Notes: a model not told the origin generated them from the letters alone. Numbered from the stretch's first letter, positions 50,629 to 60,416 are shown. The stretch is DNA of 64,000 nucleotides from Xanthobacteraceae bacterium (GCA_028290465.1 JAQGJU010000092.1:1-64000), one strand, 5' to 3'. Numbers and translations are program-made.

Positions 50629-53232
50629 ATGACCGACCCCGTCTTCATCACGCCCGATCCGCCCCTGAACAAGGGTCTGGACTATGCGTGGCTGAAGGAA
50701 GAGGGCACGCGGCTGATCCAGGAACTGTCCGGTGCGATCTGGACCGACTACAACGAGCACGATCCGGGCGTCACCACGCTGGAACAGCTTTGTTACGCAC
50801 TGACCGAACTGTCCTATCGGGCCGAAATTCCACTTCAGACGCTGCTGGTCGATCCGAAGACGGGCCGCATCGATACGCGCCGGCAAGCGCTGTTCGTGCC
50901 GCGGCGTATCATGCCGGCGGCGCCGCAGACGCAGAACGACTACCGCAAGCTGATCGTCGACCGCGTTCCGGGCGTCGCCAATGTCTGGATGATCCCACGC
51001 CGCACTAATTCGCCGGAGGCCGTCAACGGCCTGTACGATATCGCGGTTTACGCGCCTGATGCGGACCCGTGCGGCTGCGACGATCGCGATCATTTTCGGC
51101 CTGAGGTTATTCGCGAACGCGTGCGGCGGGTCTATTGCGCGCATCGCTGCCTGTGCGAAGACCTGCACGATGTCCGGCTGCTGGAACCGTTGCGCGCGGT
51201 GGTGCATGGCGCGGCCGTCATCGACAACAGCCTCGCGGCCGAAACTATCATGGCGCGCCTGCTGTTCAATCTGGGCAATTTCCTGGCGCCCGAATTGCGA
51301 CGCCAGCCGCTAGAGGCACTGATCGCGGCCGGCCTCGACGCCGCGACCATCTTCGACGGGCCACTGCTGCGGCACGGCTTTGTCGCGGACGATACGCTGG
51401 CCCCGAAGCCGAAAGTCATCATACTGTCGGAGGTCATTCGCGTGATGGCGCGCACGCCGGGCGTGAGGAGCGTTCGCAAGGTGACGCTGCGGATCGGCGA
51501 TGATGTCGTACCGCCGCCGCCGTCACTTCCGTCGCCTCCGATCCCGTCGATTCCGATCCCACATGACCGCATTCCGCAACTGCACACCAGGCCGGTCGAC
51601 GGCGACTTCCCGATCCGGCTGTGGCGCAACGGCATCGAGGTGAAGCCGGACCCAGTCCGTGTCGAACGCGAGCTTGACGGACTCTGGAACAATTATCGCC
51701 GCACCTATCCGCTGGCGCGGCAGTATCAGGAGTACTTCGCGGTGCCGCAGGGCCAGTACCGCAACGTCGAAACCTATTATTCGATCCAGAACCAGTATCC
51801 GAACGTCTATGGGATCAATTCCTTCGGCGTACCGGAAAGCGACGGCGCCGTCCGCATCGCGCAGGCGAAGCAACTCAAGGGCTATCTTCTGGCGTTCGAA
51901 CAGTTGCTCGCCGATTTCTTCGCGCAACTCGCCAATGTGCGCAAGCTCTATGCGACCGACGAAGCCCGAAGCCCGACCTACTTCTATCAATATCTCGACC
52001 GCAGCGTTCCCAATGTCAGGCGGCTACGGCTGCTGCGGCCCGGCTATCGCGAAGGCCTGGCCCGCATCGTGCAGGAAGACGATCCGGCAGAGGAGCGCCG
52101 CAACCGCTTCCTCGACCTGCTGCTTGCGCTCTATGCCGAGCGCCTCGATGCCGAGCAGATGCCGCTGCTGAGCGACGGCCGCGATGCTGGCGAGCGATTG
52201 ATCCGGGCCAAGCTGGAACTGCTGCGCCATCTTGTCGTCGCGACCCGCGATCGCGGAACAGGTTTCGACTATCAGGCCGCGCCATCGCCGCGCAACATCG
52301 CCGGCATGGCGATCCGCAGCCGCATCGAACTCGGCATGCCGGCCTTTCCTCGCCGCGCGCTTTCCGAACGCTTGGAGGAATTGGGGCTCAGTCTGTCGGA
52401 GGACGAGGAGCAACTGACCATCGGCGGCGGACTGCCGGCGCATGGCGACCATATCGAACAGACGTTCACGCCGCTGGATACGCTGCGCGACGAGCGCCAA
52501 GGCATTTCGCCCGGCGCCGCGCCGAACGATCCTGCCTTGAATGAACACGCCGCGGCGTTGCTGCGCGGGCATCGCACCAGTGGGACTTTCCTGCGCGGCC
52601 TTGCGGGCGGCGATGTCCGTCTCGGCACGCTGCCGGGCGATACGATGATCGCGGCGGCGTGCCGGACCCCGTCCGAGCCGGAGTGGCGCCTGGTCGGCCG
52701 ATATGCCGACCGGGAACGCGCGCTGGCCGTGCTCACGCTGCTGATCGCGCTCGCGGAGGAACTGACGGGCACGTTCGAGCAACTCCATATCGTCGAGCAT
52801 ACGCTGCTGCGCTTTGGCCGCTGGCGCGAACGCGAGGATCCCGACGACGAGCAGGGGCTCGACGCGGCCAGCCCGATGGCGGGCGAGCCGAACAGGAAAG
52901 ACGACGACAGCTTCGTCTACAGCTTCACCATCACGGCCGTGGTCTCCGCTCCGCGTCACGCCGCCGAAGAAACCGGATACCGTGCCGCCGTCGCCGAGGT
53001 GATCCGCCGCAACGCGCCGGCCCATGTGGCGGTCGACTACTGTTTCCTACGCCCGCACCGCATGACGCATTTCGAGACGCGGTATGACGCGTGGCGGCGG
53101 GCGTTGCGCCGCGGCGACCGCCACCATATCCGGGCGACGTCGCGGCGGCTGCGACATTTCCTGGAGCATGAGCAGCACCGGAAACAGGAGACGTCCGCGG
53201 CCGCGAACTCATTCGACCGGTCTGAGGATTGA
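50629..53232 (+). CDS. eCIS baseplate wedge protein (Pvc12-like)
   Basis: A 867-aa protein; ATG 50629 is chosen, while GTG 50611 would overlap the effector stop. The N-terminus IWTDYNEHDPGVTTLEQLCYALTEL is typical of Afp12/Pvc12-type wedge proteins and related gp6-like baseplate components. A Pro-rich linker lies at residues ~295-320. The middle carries YQEYFAVPQGQYRNVE and a C-terminal helical part. It has no catalytic motif. It pairs with the baseplate J-like protein in the wedge. Its location between two candidate effector genes suggests that payload genes were inserted into the structural operon. Confidence 0.8.
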   Translation: MTDPVFITPDPPLNKGLDYAWLKEEGTRLIQELSGAIWTDYNEHDPGVTTLEQLCYALTELSYRAEIPLQTLLVDPKTGRIDTRRQALFVPRRIMPAAPQTQNDYRKLIVDRVPGVANVWMIPRRTNSPEAVNGLYDIAVYAPDADPCGCDDRDHFRPEVIRERVRRVYCAHRCLCEDLHDVRLLEPLRAVVHGAAVIDNSLAAETIMARLLFNLGNFLAPELRRQPLEALIAAGLDAATIFDGPLLRHGFVADDTLAPKPKVIILSEVIRVMARTPGVRSVRKVTLRIGDDVVPPPPSLPSPPIPSIPIPHDRIPQLHTRPVDGDFPIRLWRNGIEVKPDPVRVERELDGLWNNYRRTYPLARQYQEYFAVPQGQYRNVETYYSIQNQYPNVYGINSFGVPESDGAVRIAQAKQLKGYLLAFEQLLADFFAQLANVRKLYATDEARSPTYFYQYLDRSVPNVRRLRLLRPGYREGLARIVQEDDPAEERRNRFLDLLLALYAERLDAEQMPLLSDGRDAGERLIRAKLELLRHLVVATRDRGTGFDYQAAPSPRNIAGMAIRSRIELGMPAFPRRALSERLEELGLSLSEDEEQLTIGGGLPAHGDHIEQTFTPLDTLRDERQGISPGAAPNDPALNEHAAALLRGHRTSGTFLRGLAGGDVRLGTLPGDTMIAAACRTPSEPEWRLVGRYADRERALAVLTLLIALAEELTGTFEQLHIVEHTLLRFGRWREREDPDDEQGLDAASPMAGEPNRKDDDSFVYSFTITAVVSAPRHAAEETGYRAAVAEVIRRNAPAHVAVDYCFLRPHRMTHFETRYDAWRRALRRGDRHHIRATSRRLRHFLEHEQHRKQETSAAANSFDRSED

Positions 53233-53237
53233 CCGCG

Positions 53238-55109
53238 ATGGCCACCCACGCCGCACCGATTCAGCGTGAACGTCGCGAGGGGCCGGTCGTCGCGGGCGAG
53301 TTGCAGGCCGCGGCGCCGGTCACCGAACATCAAGCGAAGCAGCAGGCCCTGCAACAGGCGCTCGACCAGAGCCCGCGCGTCGCGCAATTGCGCGGCTTGC
53401 AGCAGATGTTGGCGCAAGCGCCGAACGTCGCCCGACAGAACCGTTTGGCCGCGACGCTGGCGCCGCGCGGCGATGCGCGTTCCGGTGTCCTACAGGCGAA
53501 AGGCAACGGACAGACTGTTGCAGGCCGCTTGCCGCTTCGTGCCACGCTGCTGGGATCGACCAGCCTGACGCCGGTGCAGCGCGTGCCGTGGTGGCTTCCG
53601 GGGATCAAAACGCTCGTAGGCGCCGCCGGTTCGGCCTATGTGGGCGCGAAGACCGGCGCGTTGGCCGGCAGCCTCATCGGTCCATGGGGAACGACCATCG
53701 GCGGCGCTGTTGGCGGCGTGGCCGGCTTGGTCGGCGGCCTGTTGGGCGGCGTTACCGGCGGCGGGGCGGTCGCGGGCGTGGGTGGCGGCGCATATGCCGG
53801 CGCCACGCTTGGCGGAAAAATCGGTGGCGTGCCGGGCGCCATCGTGGGCGGGCTGGGCGGCGCATTGCTCGGAGGGGCCACCGGTCTTGTCAGCGGAGCC
53901 GCTCTGCAAGACGCGATTCCCGCCCGGCCACCGGTCCGCCTTGCCAACGAGAAGGTGCCGTCGCTCGGCACCGTCACCTTTCGCAGGGCGGTCGAGAAGG
54001 CGACGGCCAAAGGCCACAAGGGAAACGCGATATTCGAGCAGGGAGTCAAACTTCTCGATGACCCGAAGCTGAGAGCCTATATGGAGAGCGAGGAAGCCGA
54101 GACCTGGATAAGCCAGCAGCCAAAGGAAGTTCAGAATGAACCTTCCCTGATCGGCACCCGTCTCATCGATTGGTATTATGAGAAGGTCAACGCCAAAGCC
54201 AATTTCGGTGCGGCACAGGACGACGCGAAATTCGCGGATATCATAAGCAAGATCTTGGAGAACGATCCCTTCATCAAAAACGTGTTTGAAGGAAAAATTG
54301 CCGAGCAGCCCGAGGCCGTAGAAGGCGGCGCGTTGAAAGTTCCCAAGGACGCCCCAAGCGAAGTGCAGACGGCCACCGGCATGTTCAACCGACTGGTCGG
54401 CCGAAAGGTGACGGACCTTCCGGCCGCCAAGCGGGTGCGCTCGCCCGGATCCGGCATCATGCGCGAGACCGGCATGCAGCTTGGTTGGGCATCTCCGGCC
54501 GGCGCGGCGTTGCATGAGCTTGGCCATCATCTTGAATATGGCCTCGAGCCCAGCGAGTTCGCTTCGCTGCATAATTTCATGCGGGCGCGGAGCAAAAGCG
54601 AGAGGCGGCGTTATGTTGGCTATCAGGGATTGGCCGGCGGGCTGCAGACCGAGACAGGGTATGACATGGCGTATCCCGACCTCGGCATCACCCCGTCGCC
54701 GCCACTGACCAACATGATCGGTAGCAGCCTGAAATATCCGTTCAGCCAGAACGCTGAGCACGACAAGGCAGGGTCCGATATCGATCGCTTCATTGTCGGG
54801 CAGGGCAACAAACCGGAAACCAGTTACGCGTCGCAGGTCTACGAAACGAGTTACGACACCGAATTCCTGTCGACGACCATCCATTTCTTCGCCGACCCGG
54901 AGCTTGCGCTCAAACTGGTGCGGAACGATCCGCTCAGAGCCTGCCTGTTTCTTTCGCTTGCCAATCCCAAAGTCTATGAGCGGGTGCGCAAGCACCTCGC
55001 TATCGACGCTCCCCAAGCGCCCGATCTCAACAAGCTGATTCACAAGGTGACGCCGGACAATGCCGGAAAAGGCCTGGGTCAGCACGGCGACCTGAAGGTC
55101 AACCAATAG
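53238..55109 (+). CDS. Candidate eCIS effector: glycine-zipper segment plus HExxH metallopeptidase-like domain
   Basis: A 623-aa protein from ATG 53238. The N-terminal 75 residues carry ALDQSPR (41-47) and QLRGLQQMLAQAPNVARQNR, similar to the first candidate effector. Residues ~115-220 are hydrophobic Gly/Ala-rich with G-x-x-x-G spacing (GAAGSAYVGAKTGALAGSL, GGVTGGGAVAGVGGGAYAG), a glycine-zipper segment capable of membrane insertion. After a helical region the motif LHELGHHLEYG (H426, E427, H430) marks a zincin site, with a possible third ligand among the acidic residues near YDTEFLSTTIHFF. A protease delivered through a pore-like segment is inferred. No immunity gene adjoins it. Confidence 0.65.
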   Translation: MATHAAPIQRERREGPVVAGELQAAAPVTEHQAKQQALQQALDQSPRVAQLRGLQQMLAQAPNVARQNRLAATLAPRGDARSGVLQAKGNGQTVAGRLPLRATLLGSTSLTPVQRVPWWLPGIKTLVGAAGSAYVGAKTGALAGSLIGPWGTTIGGAVGGVAGLVGGLLGGVTGGGAVAGVGGGAYAGATLGGKIGGVPGAIVGGLGGALLGGATGLVSGAALQDAIPARPPVRLANEKVPSLGTVTFRRAVEKATAKGHKGNAIFEQGVKLLDDPKLRAYMESEEAETWISQQPKEVQNEPSLIGTRLIDWYYEKVNAKANFGAAQDDAKFADIISKILENDPFIKNVFEGKIAEQPEAVEGGALKVPKDAPSEVQTATGMFNRLVGRKVTDLPAAKRVRSPGSGIMRETGMQLGWASPAGAALHELGHHLEYGLEPSEFASLHNFMRARSKSERRRYVGYQGLAGGLQTETGYDMAYPDLGITPSPPLTNMIGSSLKYPFSQNAEHDKAGSDIDRFIVGQGNKPETSYASQVYETSYDTEFLSTTIHFFADPELALKLVRNDPLRACLFLSLANPKVYERVRKHLAIDAPQAPDLNKLIHKVTPDNAGKGLGQHGDLKVNQ

Positions 55110-55118
55110 ACGGTAGCC

Positions 55119-58100
55119 ATGTCCGCACTTTCGCACAGCATCCGGTCGCAACGGCTCGATATCACAGTCGCCAGCGAAGCATTGGCGCTCGCGCTGCAGC
55201 CGCGTTTCGGCGATCTCAATCGCGGGCGCCTCGTTCCGATGATCGAACGCGTGCTGGACGAGTTCGACGTGCCGGGACGGTATATCCGCATCGACCGGCT
55301 GGTGATTGATCTCGGCGTGCTGCCGCTGGCCGGTCTGGAGGACGCGGCCGAAACCGCGCTGGTCGAGGCGTTGCGGCACAGCCTGCGGGATGCCATCGGC
55401 GACGCCGAAGCGGCCGGCCATGCGTCGAGCGATGGGCAGCCAACGACCGGCGGTCTGATCGAAGTTCTCGACCACTATCTGCAATTCGGAACGCTGCCGT
55501 TCTGGGCTGCGAGCGCCGGCATGCCGGGCGATGGCTTCTCCGCCGACGGTCTCGTGCAGACGCTCGCCACAAACGATCCCGCCGCGCTGACCGCGTTGAT
55601 CCGCCGCCGTGGCCGCGATCCCCATGTGCTGGAACGTCTGGTGCTGCAGCTCGACGACGCGGTGCTGCACACTTTGCTGCGCCTCATCGAGCCGGCGCAT
55701 GCGGCGCTGATCGTCGCCTATATGCTTGATTTGCATCAGATTCACCGGACCGAGCCGACGGTGACGCTGGACGATACGGCGTTCCGGCATCTGCTATGGC
55801 GGCTAGCGCTGGCCTATCTGTTGCGGGACGCCGGCTCGCAATTCAACCGCAAGAGCTTCGTGCGGGCGCTGCTCGAGGATATGGCGCGCGGCGAGGGCAT
55901 CGACTACGGCGCGCTGGTCGCGACCCTCGCGGACGGACTGCGCGCCACCCTGCGGCACACCTCGCTGGCGTCGTCGCTGCCGGCGGTGATCGGCGAGATC
56001 CTCCGTGATCTCGGCGGCACTGACGCCGCGGCCGAGCGCGAGCCGGAATACCCGACCGATATTTCGTCTGACATCTCGTCGAGCTCCGATCCGGCGACGC
56101 TGGTCGGGCTGATCCGCCACCAAGCCAGCGACCGGAACGCGCTGGAGCGGCTGATCGCGTGGCTCGACGAGACGATTTTGCAGGCGGTGCTGCGGCGGCT
56201 CGAGCCGATGCACGCCGCGATCGTCATTGCGTATCTGGTCGACCTGCGCCGCATCCATCGCGTCAAGCCGTTGCTGACCTTGGGCGAGGCGGCGTTCGCG
56301 CGCCTGCTTTGGGTATTGACGCTCAGCTATCTGGTGCGCGATCGCGGCTCGCAATTCAACCGCAAGAGCTTCGTACGCACGCTGCTCGACAACATGGCGC
56401 AAAGCGAAAGCCTCGACTATGGCGCGCTGGTCGCGACTCTGGCCGACGGATTGCGGGCGACCGCGGCGCATCATCCGCACGCCTCCTCGCTGCCGGCGGT
56501 GATCGGCGAGATCGTCCGCGACCTTGGCGGCGCCGACGCCGCGTCCGAGAGCGAGCCGGAATATCCGGCCGATATGTCGTCCGACATCTCGTCAAGCTCC
56601 GAACCTGCGGCGCTGGCCGGGCTAATCCGCCGCTACGGCGGCGACCGGCACGAGACAGAACGGCTGGTGTCGCGGCTCGACGAGGCCACGTTGCAGGCGG
56701 CGCTGCGTTTGCTGGAGCCGATTCATGCGGCGCTGGTCATCGCCTATTTGGTCGACCTGCGACAGGTCCATCGCAGCACGCCGTTGCTGGATCTCGGCGC
56801 GGATGCATTCCGGCGGCTGCTGTGGTTGCTGGCGCTGAGCTATCTGGCGCGCGATGCCGGCTCGCAGTTCAACCGCAAGAGCTTCGTGCGCGGGCTGCTC
56901 ACCGGTTTGGCGCAAACAGAGATGCTGAACTATGACGTTCTGCTACGGGAACTGGCCGGTGGTCTGCGGGTGACGGCCGGGCACCAGCCGGTCGCGTCGT
57001 CGCTGCCGGCGGTGATCGAAGAACTGGCGCAGGAAGACGCGCCCGAGACGACGCAGGAGCCGGCCTACGAACCGGTATACGCGGACGGCTCCGCCCCGGT
57101 GATCGAGCGCTATGTCAGACTTGACGCGCTTGGACACTACCGGCGCCACGGCGTTCTGCCGATCGATCTGCTGCTGCGTCGGCCGGATCTGAGCGTCGAA
57201 GTGCTGCTGGCGGGTCTGCCTTCGCTCTGGATTGCGCAATTGCGTGCACTGTTCGCAGCATCGTCTCCGGAAACAAGATGGCCGATGCTGCTGCGCGCCG
57301 TGCGCGGTTTGTCGGCGAACGGCTTGGCCGAACTGGTGAACCGTCTGCTGCCACCGGGCCTTATGCCCGCCAGCCCGCTGCGCAGCGCGCTGGCCGACGC
57401 CATCGCGGCCGCGCCGCATGGCGATGTGTTTCATGCGCACCTCGTCGCGGCCTTGCTCGACGGCGCGGCCATCGACCTGGACGTCATGATGGCGGCCGGT
57501 CCGCTGGCGCCGTCTGCGGCGGATGAAACCTATTCCGATTGGCCGCGGACGTTCGAGGATGTGCGTCCGGTGGAAGCACCCGCCATCGCATTCCTTCTGG
57601 CCGCGATCGGCGCATGGCCGATGTCGGAGCGTCCCGCTTCCGATGCGGCGTTGCGCGGCGCCGTGCTGATCGAGGTGCTACGCGTCGGATCTGGCGCGGG
57701 CGGCCAGCTCATGCAACGTGTGCTGCATGCGATTTTCGGCGGCGCGCCGACCGCGTCTGTGGCGCGGCGGTTGATCGAATCGTCCGAGCGCGCTGATTTG
57801 CCCGAGGCCGCGCGGGCGATGTTGGTCGAGGCGTTGTCCACGGCGGGTGTGAAAGAAACCGGCCGCGAAACCGAAGGGCAGCCTGCGACCTTACGCGATG
57901 CGCTGTTCGCCTGGCTCGGCGCGGCGGATGCCGAACCAAACGACATCTCGCCGGACCTGCTGCTCGCCGCCTTGCCGGACATCATCGCGGTGTTTCCAGA
58001 CGATGTCCGCAATTTCCTGGCCCAGCAGGTGGCAAAGCCGGAGCGGCGCGAGCGCTGGACCCGCATGCTGCCCGAGGCCGCGTTGGCGCGTCTCGTCTAC

Positions 58101-59027
58101 GCGCTGGAGCCTCGCCAGTTCCGCACCCTGATCGACGATGCCGAGTTGCTGCACGCGGCCGCCGCCGACATCGCCACGTCCGGCCATACGCCGCGGCCAT
58201 TGCGCCCCGCAATGTGGAGCGCATTGCTGGATTATCTCGCGGCCGTGCCGGCGGCGGATCGCTCGACCGAAGGTTTCGTGGATCACGTCTTGGCGCGTTC
58301 CGTGCCGGATCGCGACGTGCTGCGCCAGGCGGCGACCGATCTCGCGCGATCCGCCGGCCGTCCGCGCCTCATCGCCGCGCTGGCCCCTGACCGCCGGCCG
58401 CGGCCGGCGCAACGCAGGGAAACACCGACCCCGGAGCCGCGCGAGCGTCCGGCGACACGGCGTTCGCGCGGCAAGACCGCCTTCGGCCTGGATGAGCCGC
58501 GCGAGGCGCCACGCGACCCTGTCTACATCGACAATGCCGGTCTGGTGCTGGCCGGACCGTTCCTGCCGCATCTGTTCGGCAGTCTCGACATGCTGGTGCG
58601 GGACGAACGTAAGCGCCCGCAACTGCGCGACCACGACGCCGCGTCGCGCGGCGTGCATCTGCTGCAATATCTGGTCGATGGCTCGTGCTCCACGCCGGAG
58701 CCGTTGCTGGTGCTCAACAAGATCATGTGCGGGGTGGCGACCGGCATGCCGGTCGCGCGCGAGATCGAGCCGACGGAGCGCGAACGCGAACTGTGCGACG
58801 CGCTGCTCCAGGCGATGATCGCGCAGTGGACGATGATCCAGAACAGCTCGGTCGCGGCGCTGCGTGAGACGTTTCTGCGGCACAAGGGCCGGCTGGCGCG
58901 CAAGGATGACGTCTGGGAGCTGCGTGTCGAGCGCAAACCGGTCGACGTGCTGGTCGATCATGTGCCGTGGGGCTTTTCGGTGATCTACAATGCCTGGATG
59001 CCGCATCCACTGCATGTGACCTGGTAG
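55119..59027 (+). CDS. eCIS tape-measure type protein (Pvc14-like) with three 171-residue repeats
   Basis: A 1302-aa protein. The start HSIRSQRLDITVASEALALA and RIDRLVIDLGVLPL fit the N-terminal domain of CIS tape-measure proteins (Afp14/Pvc14). Residues ~150-650 hold three copies of a 171-residue unit, each with ERLV-x-x-LD, EPxHAA, VAY-x-x-DL, GSQFNRKSFVR and SSLPAVI-x-E. The GSQFNRKSFVR codons start at 55833, 56346 and 56859, exactly 513 bp apart. The C-terminus (VDVLVDHVPWGFSVIYNAW) is also conserved in the family. Tape-measure length sets sheath length in Afp, so repeat number should tune particle size. Confidence 0.85.
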   Translation: MSALSHSIRSQRLDITVASEALALALQPRFGDLNRGRLVPMIERVLDEFDVPGRYIRIDRLVIDLGVLPLAGLEDAAETALVEALRHSLRDAIGDAEAAGHASSDGQPTTGGLIEVLDHYLQFGTLPFWAASAGMPGDGFSADGLVQTLATNDPAALTALIRRRGRDPHVLERLVLQLDDAVLHTLLRLIEPAHAALIVAYMLDLHQIHRTEPTVTLDDTAFRHLLWRLALAYLLRDAGSQFNRKSFVRALLEDMARGEGIDYGALVATLADGLRATLRHTSLASSLPAVIGEILRDLGGTDAAAEREPEYPTDISSDISSSSDPATLVGLIRHQASDRNALERLIAWLDETILQAVLRRLEPMHAAIVIAYLVDLRRIHRVKPLLTLGEAAFARLLWVLTLSYLVRDRGSQFNRKSFVRTLLDNMAQSESLDYGALVATLADGLRATAAHHPHASSLPAVIGEIVRDLGGADAASESEPEYPADMSSDISSSSEPAALAGLIRRYGGDRHETERLVSRLDEATLQAALRLLEPIHAALVIAYLVDLRQVHRSTPLLDLGADAFRRLLWLLALSYLARDAGSQFNRKSFVRGLLTGLAQTEMLNYDVLLRELAGGLRVTAGHQPVASSLPAVIEELAQEDAPETTQEPAYEPVYADGSAPVIERYVRLDALGHYRRHGVLPIDLLLRRPDLSVEVLLAGLPSLWIAQLRALFAASSPETRWPMLLRAVRGLSANGLAELVNRLLPPGLMPASPLRSALADAIAAAPHGDVFHAHLVAALLDGAAIDLDVMMAAGPLAPSAADETYSDWPRTFEDVRPVEAPAIAFLLAAIGAWPMSERPASDAALRGAVLIEVLRVGSGAGGQLMQRVLHAIFGGAPTASVARRLIESSERADLPEAARAMLVEALSTAGVKETGRETEGQPATLRDALFAWLGAADAEPNDISPDLLLAALPDIIAVFPDDVRNFLAQQVAKPERRERWTRMLPEAALARLVYALEPRQFRTLIDDAELLHAAAADIATSGHTPRPLRPAMWSALLDYLAAVPAADRSTEGFVDHVLARSVPDRDVLRQAATDLARSAGRPRLIAALAPDRRPRPAQRRETPTPEPRERPATRRSRGKTAFGLDEPREAPRDPVYIDNAGLVLAGPFLPHLFGSLDMLVRDERKRPQLRDHDAASRGVHLLQYLVDGSCSTPEPLLVLNKIMCGVATGMPVAREIEPTERERELCDALLQAMIAQWTMIQNSSVAALRETFLRHKGRLARKDDVWELRVERKPVDVLVDHVPWGFSVIYNAWMPHPLHVTW
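55570..57060 (+). repeat. Three tandem 513-bp coding repeats
   Basis: The unit is repeated with exact 513-bp period; cores such as GGCTCGCAATTCAACCGCAA are almost identical between copies, while the ends of units one and two share EPEYP-x-D-x-SSDISSSS. The high DNA identity suggests recent duplication or ongoing gene conversion. Confidence 0.9.
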
Positions 59028-59033
59028 CGCCCC

Positions 59034-60416
59034 ATGGCAGACGACATGGCAGCACCGATAACCGACCACCCGCTCTCGGCGAACGCCGCCTTCATCCGCG
59101 CCGAGATCGTCTGGTTTCGCGAAGTGCTGGAGCGGCGCTTCCGGATGCATGCCGGTAAGGAGGAGCATCGCGATATTTTTGCGCGGCTAAGGCCTCCGCA
59201 TTTGCCGCGGCACAAGTCGCCCTATGCCGAAGTGATCCACCGTTTTTCCTTCGGGCCGGCGGAACGTCTGGTACTCATTCTGGCCTATATCCCGCATATC
59301 CGGCCGGATGTCCTGGATCCGTTCCTGATCCAGAACCAGTCGGTGCAGCGCCGCTTCACTGAGTTTGGCGGCTTCGTCGGCACCGCGCATGGCGGGTTTC
59401 TGCCGACCGCCGAGACGGCCCTGTTCCTGCTGGCCGGCGAGGACATCGAGGCGCGGCTGCGATGGCAGGAGCTGTTCGACGCCGACCATGTGTTCCTGAA
59501 ACGCGGCATCATCGCGCTCGATCGGCGCCACCGCGAGGAGCCGCCGCTGTCGGCGGCGCTGGTTCTGGAACCCGAATATATCGAACACCTGTCGACCGGC
59601 CGGACCTATCATCCGCCGTTCAGCCCGGAATTTCCGGCGCAGCGCATCACCACGGCACTCGAATGGGACGATCTCGTGCTGGATCGCGCGACCCGGGAGG
59701 ATGTATCCGAGATCGTCGCCTGGGTGCGGCATGAGCAGGCCTTGATGGAAGACTGGGGCTTGAGCCGCCGGCTGAAGCCCGGCTTTCGCACCCTGTTCTA
59801 CGGGCCGCCCGGCACCGGCAAGACCTTGACGGCGACGCTGCTCGGCAAGGTCACGGGCCTTTCGGTTTATCGGATCGATCTGTCCAAGGTGGTGTCGAAA
59901 TATATCGGCGAGACCGAAAAGAACCTCGCCAGCCTGTTCGACCACGCCCAGCACCAGAACTGGATCCTGTTCTTCGACGAGGCCGATGCGCTGTTCGGCC
60001 GGCGCACCGAGTCGCGCAACGCCAACGATCATCATGCCAATCAGCAGATTGCTTACCTTTTGCAACGCATCGAGGATTTTCCGGGAGTCGTCATTCTGGC
60101 GACCAATATCCGCACCCATCTCGACGAGGCGTTCGCGCGGCGCTTCCAGTCGGTGGTGCTGTTCCGCATCCCGTCGTTCGAGCAGCGGCTGCGGCTGTGG
60201 GAGGACAGTTTCAAGGACAAGCCGTACCGGCTCGGCAACGACGTCGATCTGCGCCGGCTGGCCCAGGACCATGAATTGACCGGCGGCGGGATCAACAATG
60301 TGCTGCGCTATGCCTGCCTGCGGGCGGTGGAGCGCGACCCGCCCGACATCCGGGCTGAGGATCTGATGTTCGGCATCCGGCGGGAACTGCACAAAGAGGG
60401 CAAGTTCCTGGAGTGA
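59034..60416 (+). CDS. AAA+ ATPase of the eCIS locus (Pvc15-like)
   Basis: A 460-aa protein from ATG 59034. The N-terminal ~200 residues form the eCIS-specific helical domain (HRFSFGPAERLVLILAYIPH). The AAA+ module has Walker A GPPGTGKT near residue 261, Walker B WILFFDEADALFG, sensor and arginine-finger segments (ATNIRTHLDEAFARRFQS), and a small lid domain ending in LRYACLRAVERD. Afp15/Pvc15 assists assembly or effector loading in the producing cell. It is the last gene of the structural operon. Confidence 0.93.
   Translation: MADDMAAPITDHPLSANAAFIRAEIVWFREVLERRFRMHAGKEEHRDIFARLRPPHLPRHKSPYAEVIHRFSFGPAERLVLILAYIPHIRPDVLDPFLIQNQSVQRRFTEFGGFVGTAHGGFLPTAETALFLLAGEDIEARLRWQELFDADHVFLKRGIIALDRRHREEPPLSAALVLEPEYIEHLSTGRTYHPPFSPEFPAQRITTALEWDDLVLDRATREDVSEIVAWVRHEQALMEDWGLSRRLKPGFRTLFYGPPGTGKTLTATLLGKVTGLSVYRIDLSKVVSKYIGETEKNLASLFDHAQHQNWILFFDEADALFGRRTESRNANDHHANQQIAYLLQRIEDFPGVVILATNIRTHLDEAFARRFQSVVLFRIPSFEQRLRLWEDSFKDKPYRLGNDVDLRRLAQDHELTGGGINNVLRYACLRAVERDPPDIRAEDLMFGIRRELHKEGKFLE

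Noticed and set aside
53490-55790. 766-codon minus-strand open frame
   Set aside because: It spans two plus-strand genes and their boundary, has no ribosome-binding site, and shows the composition of an antisense shadow.
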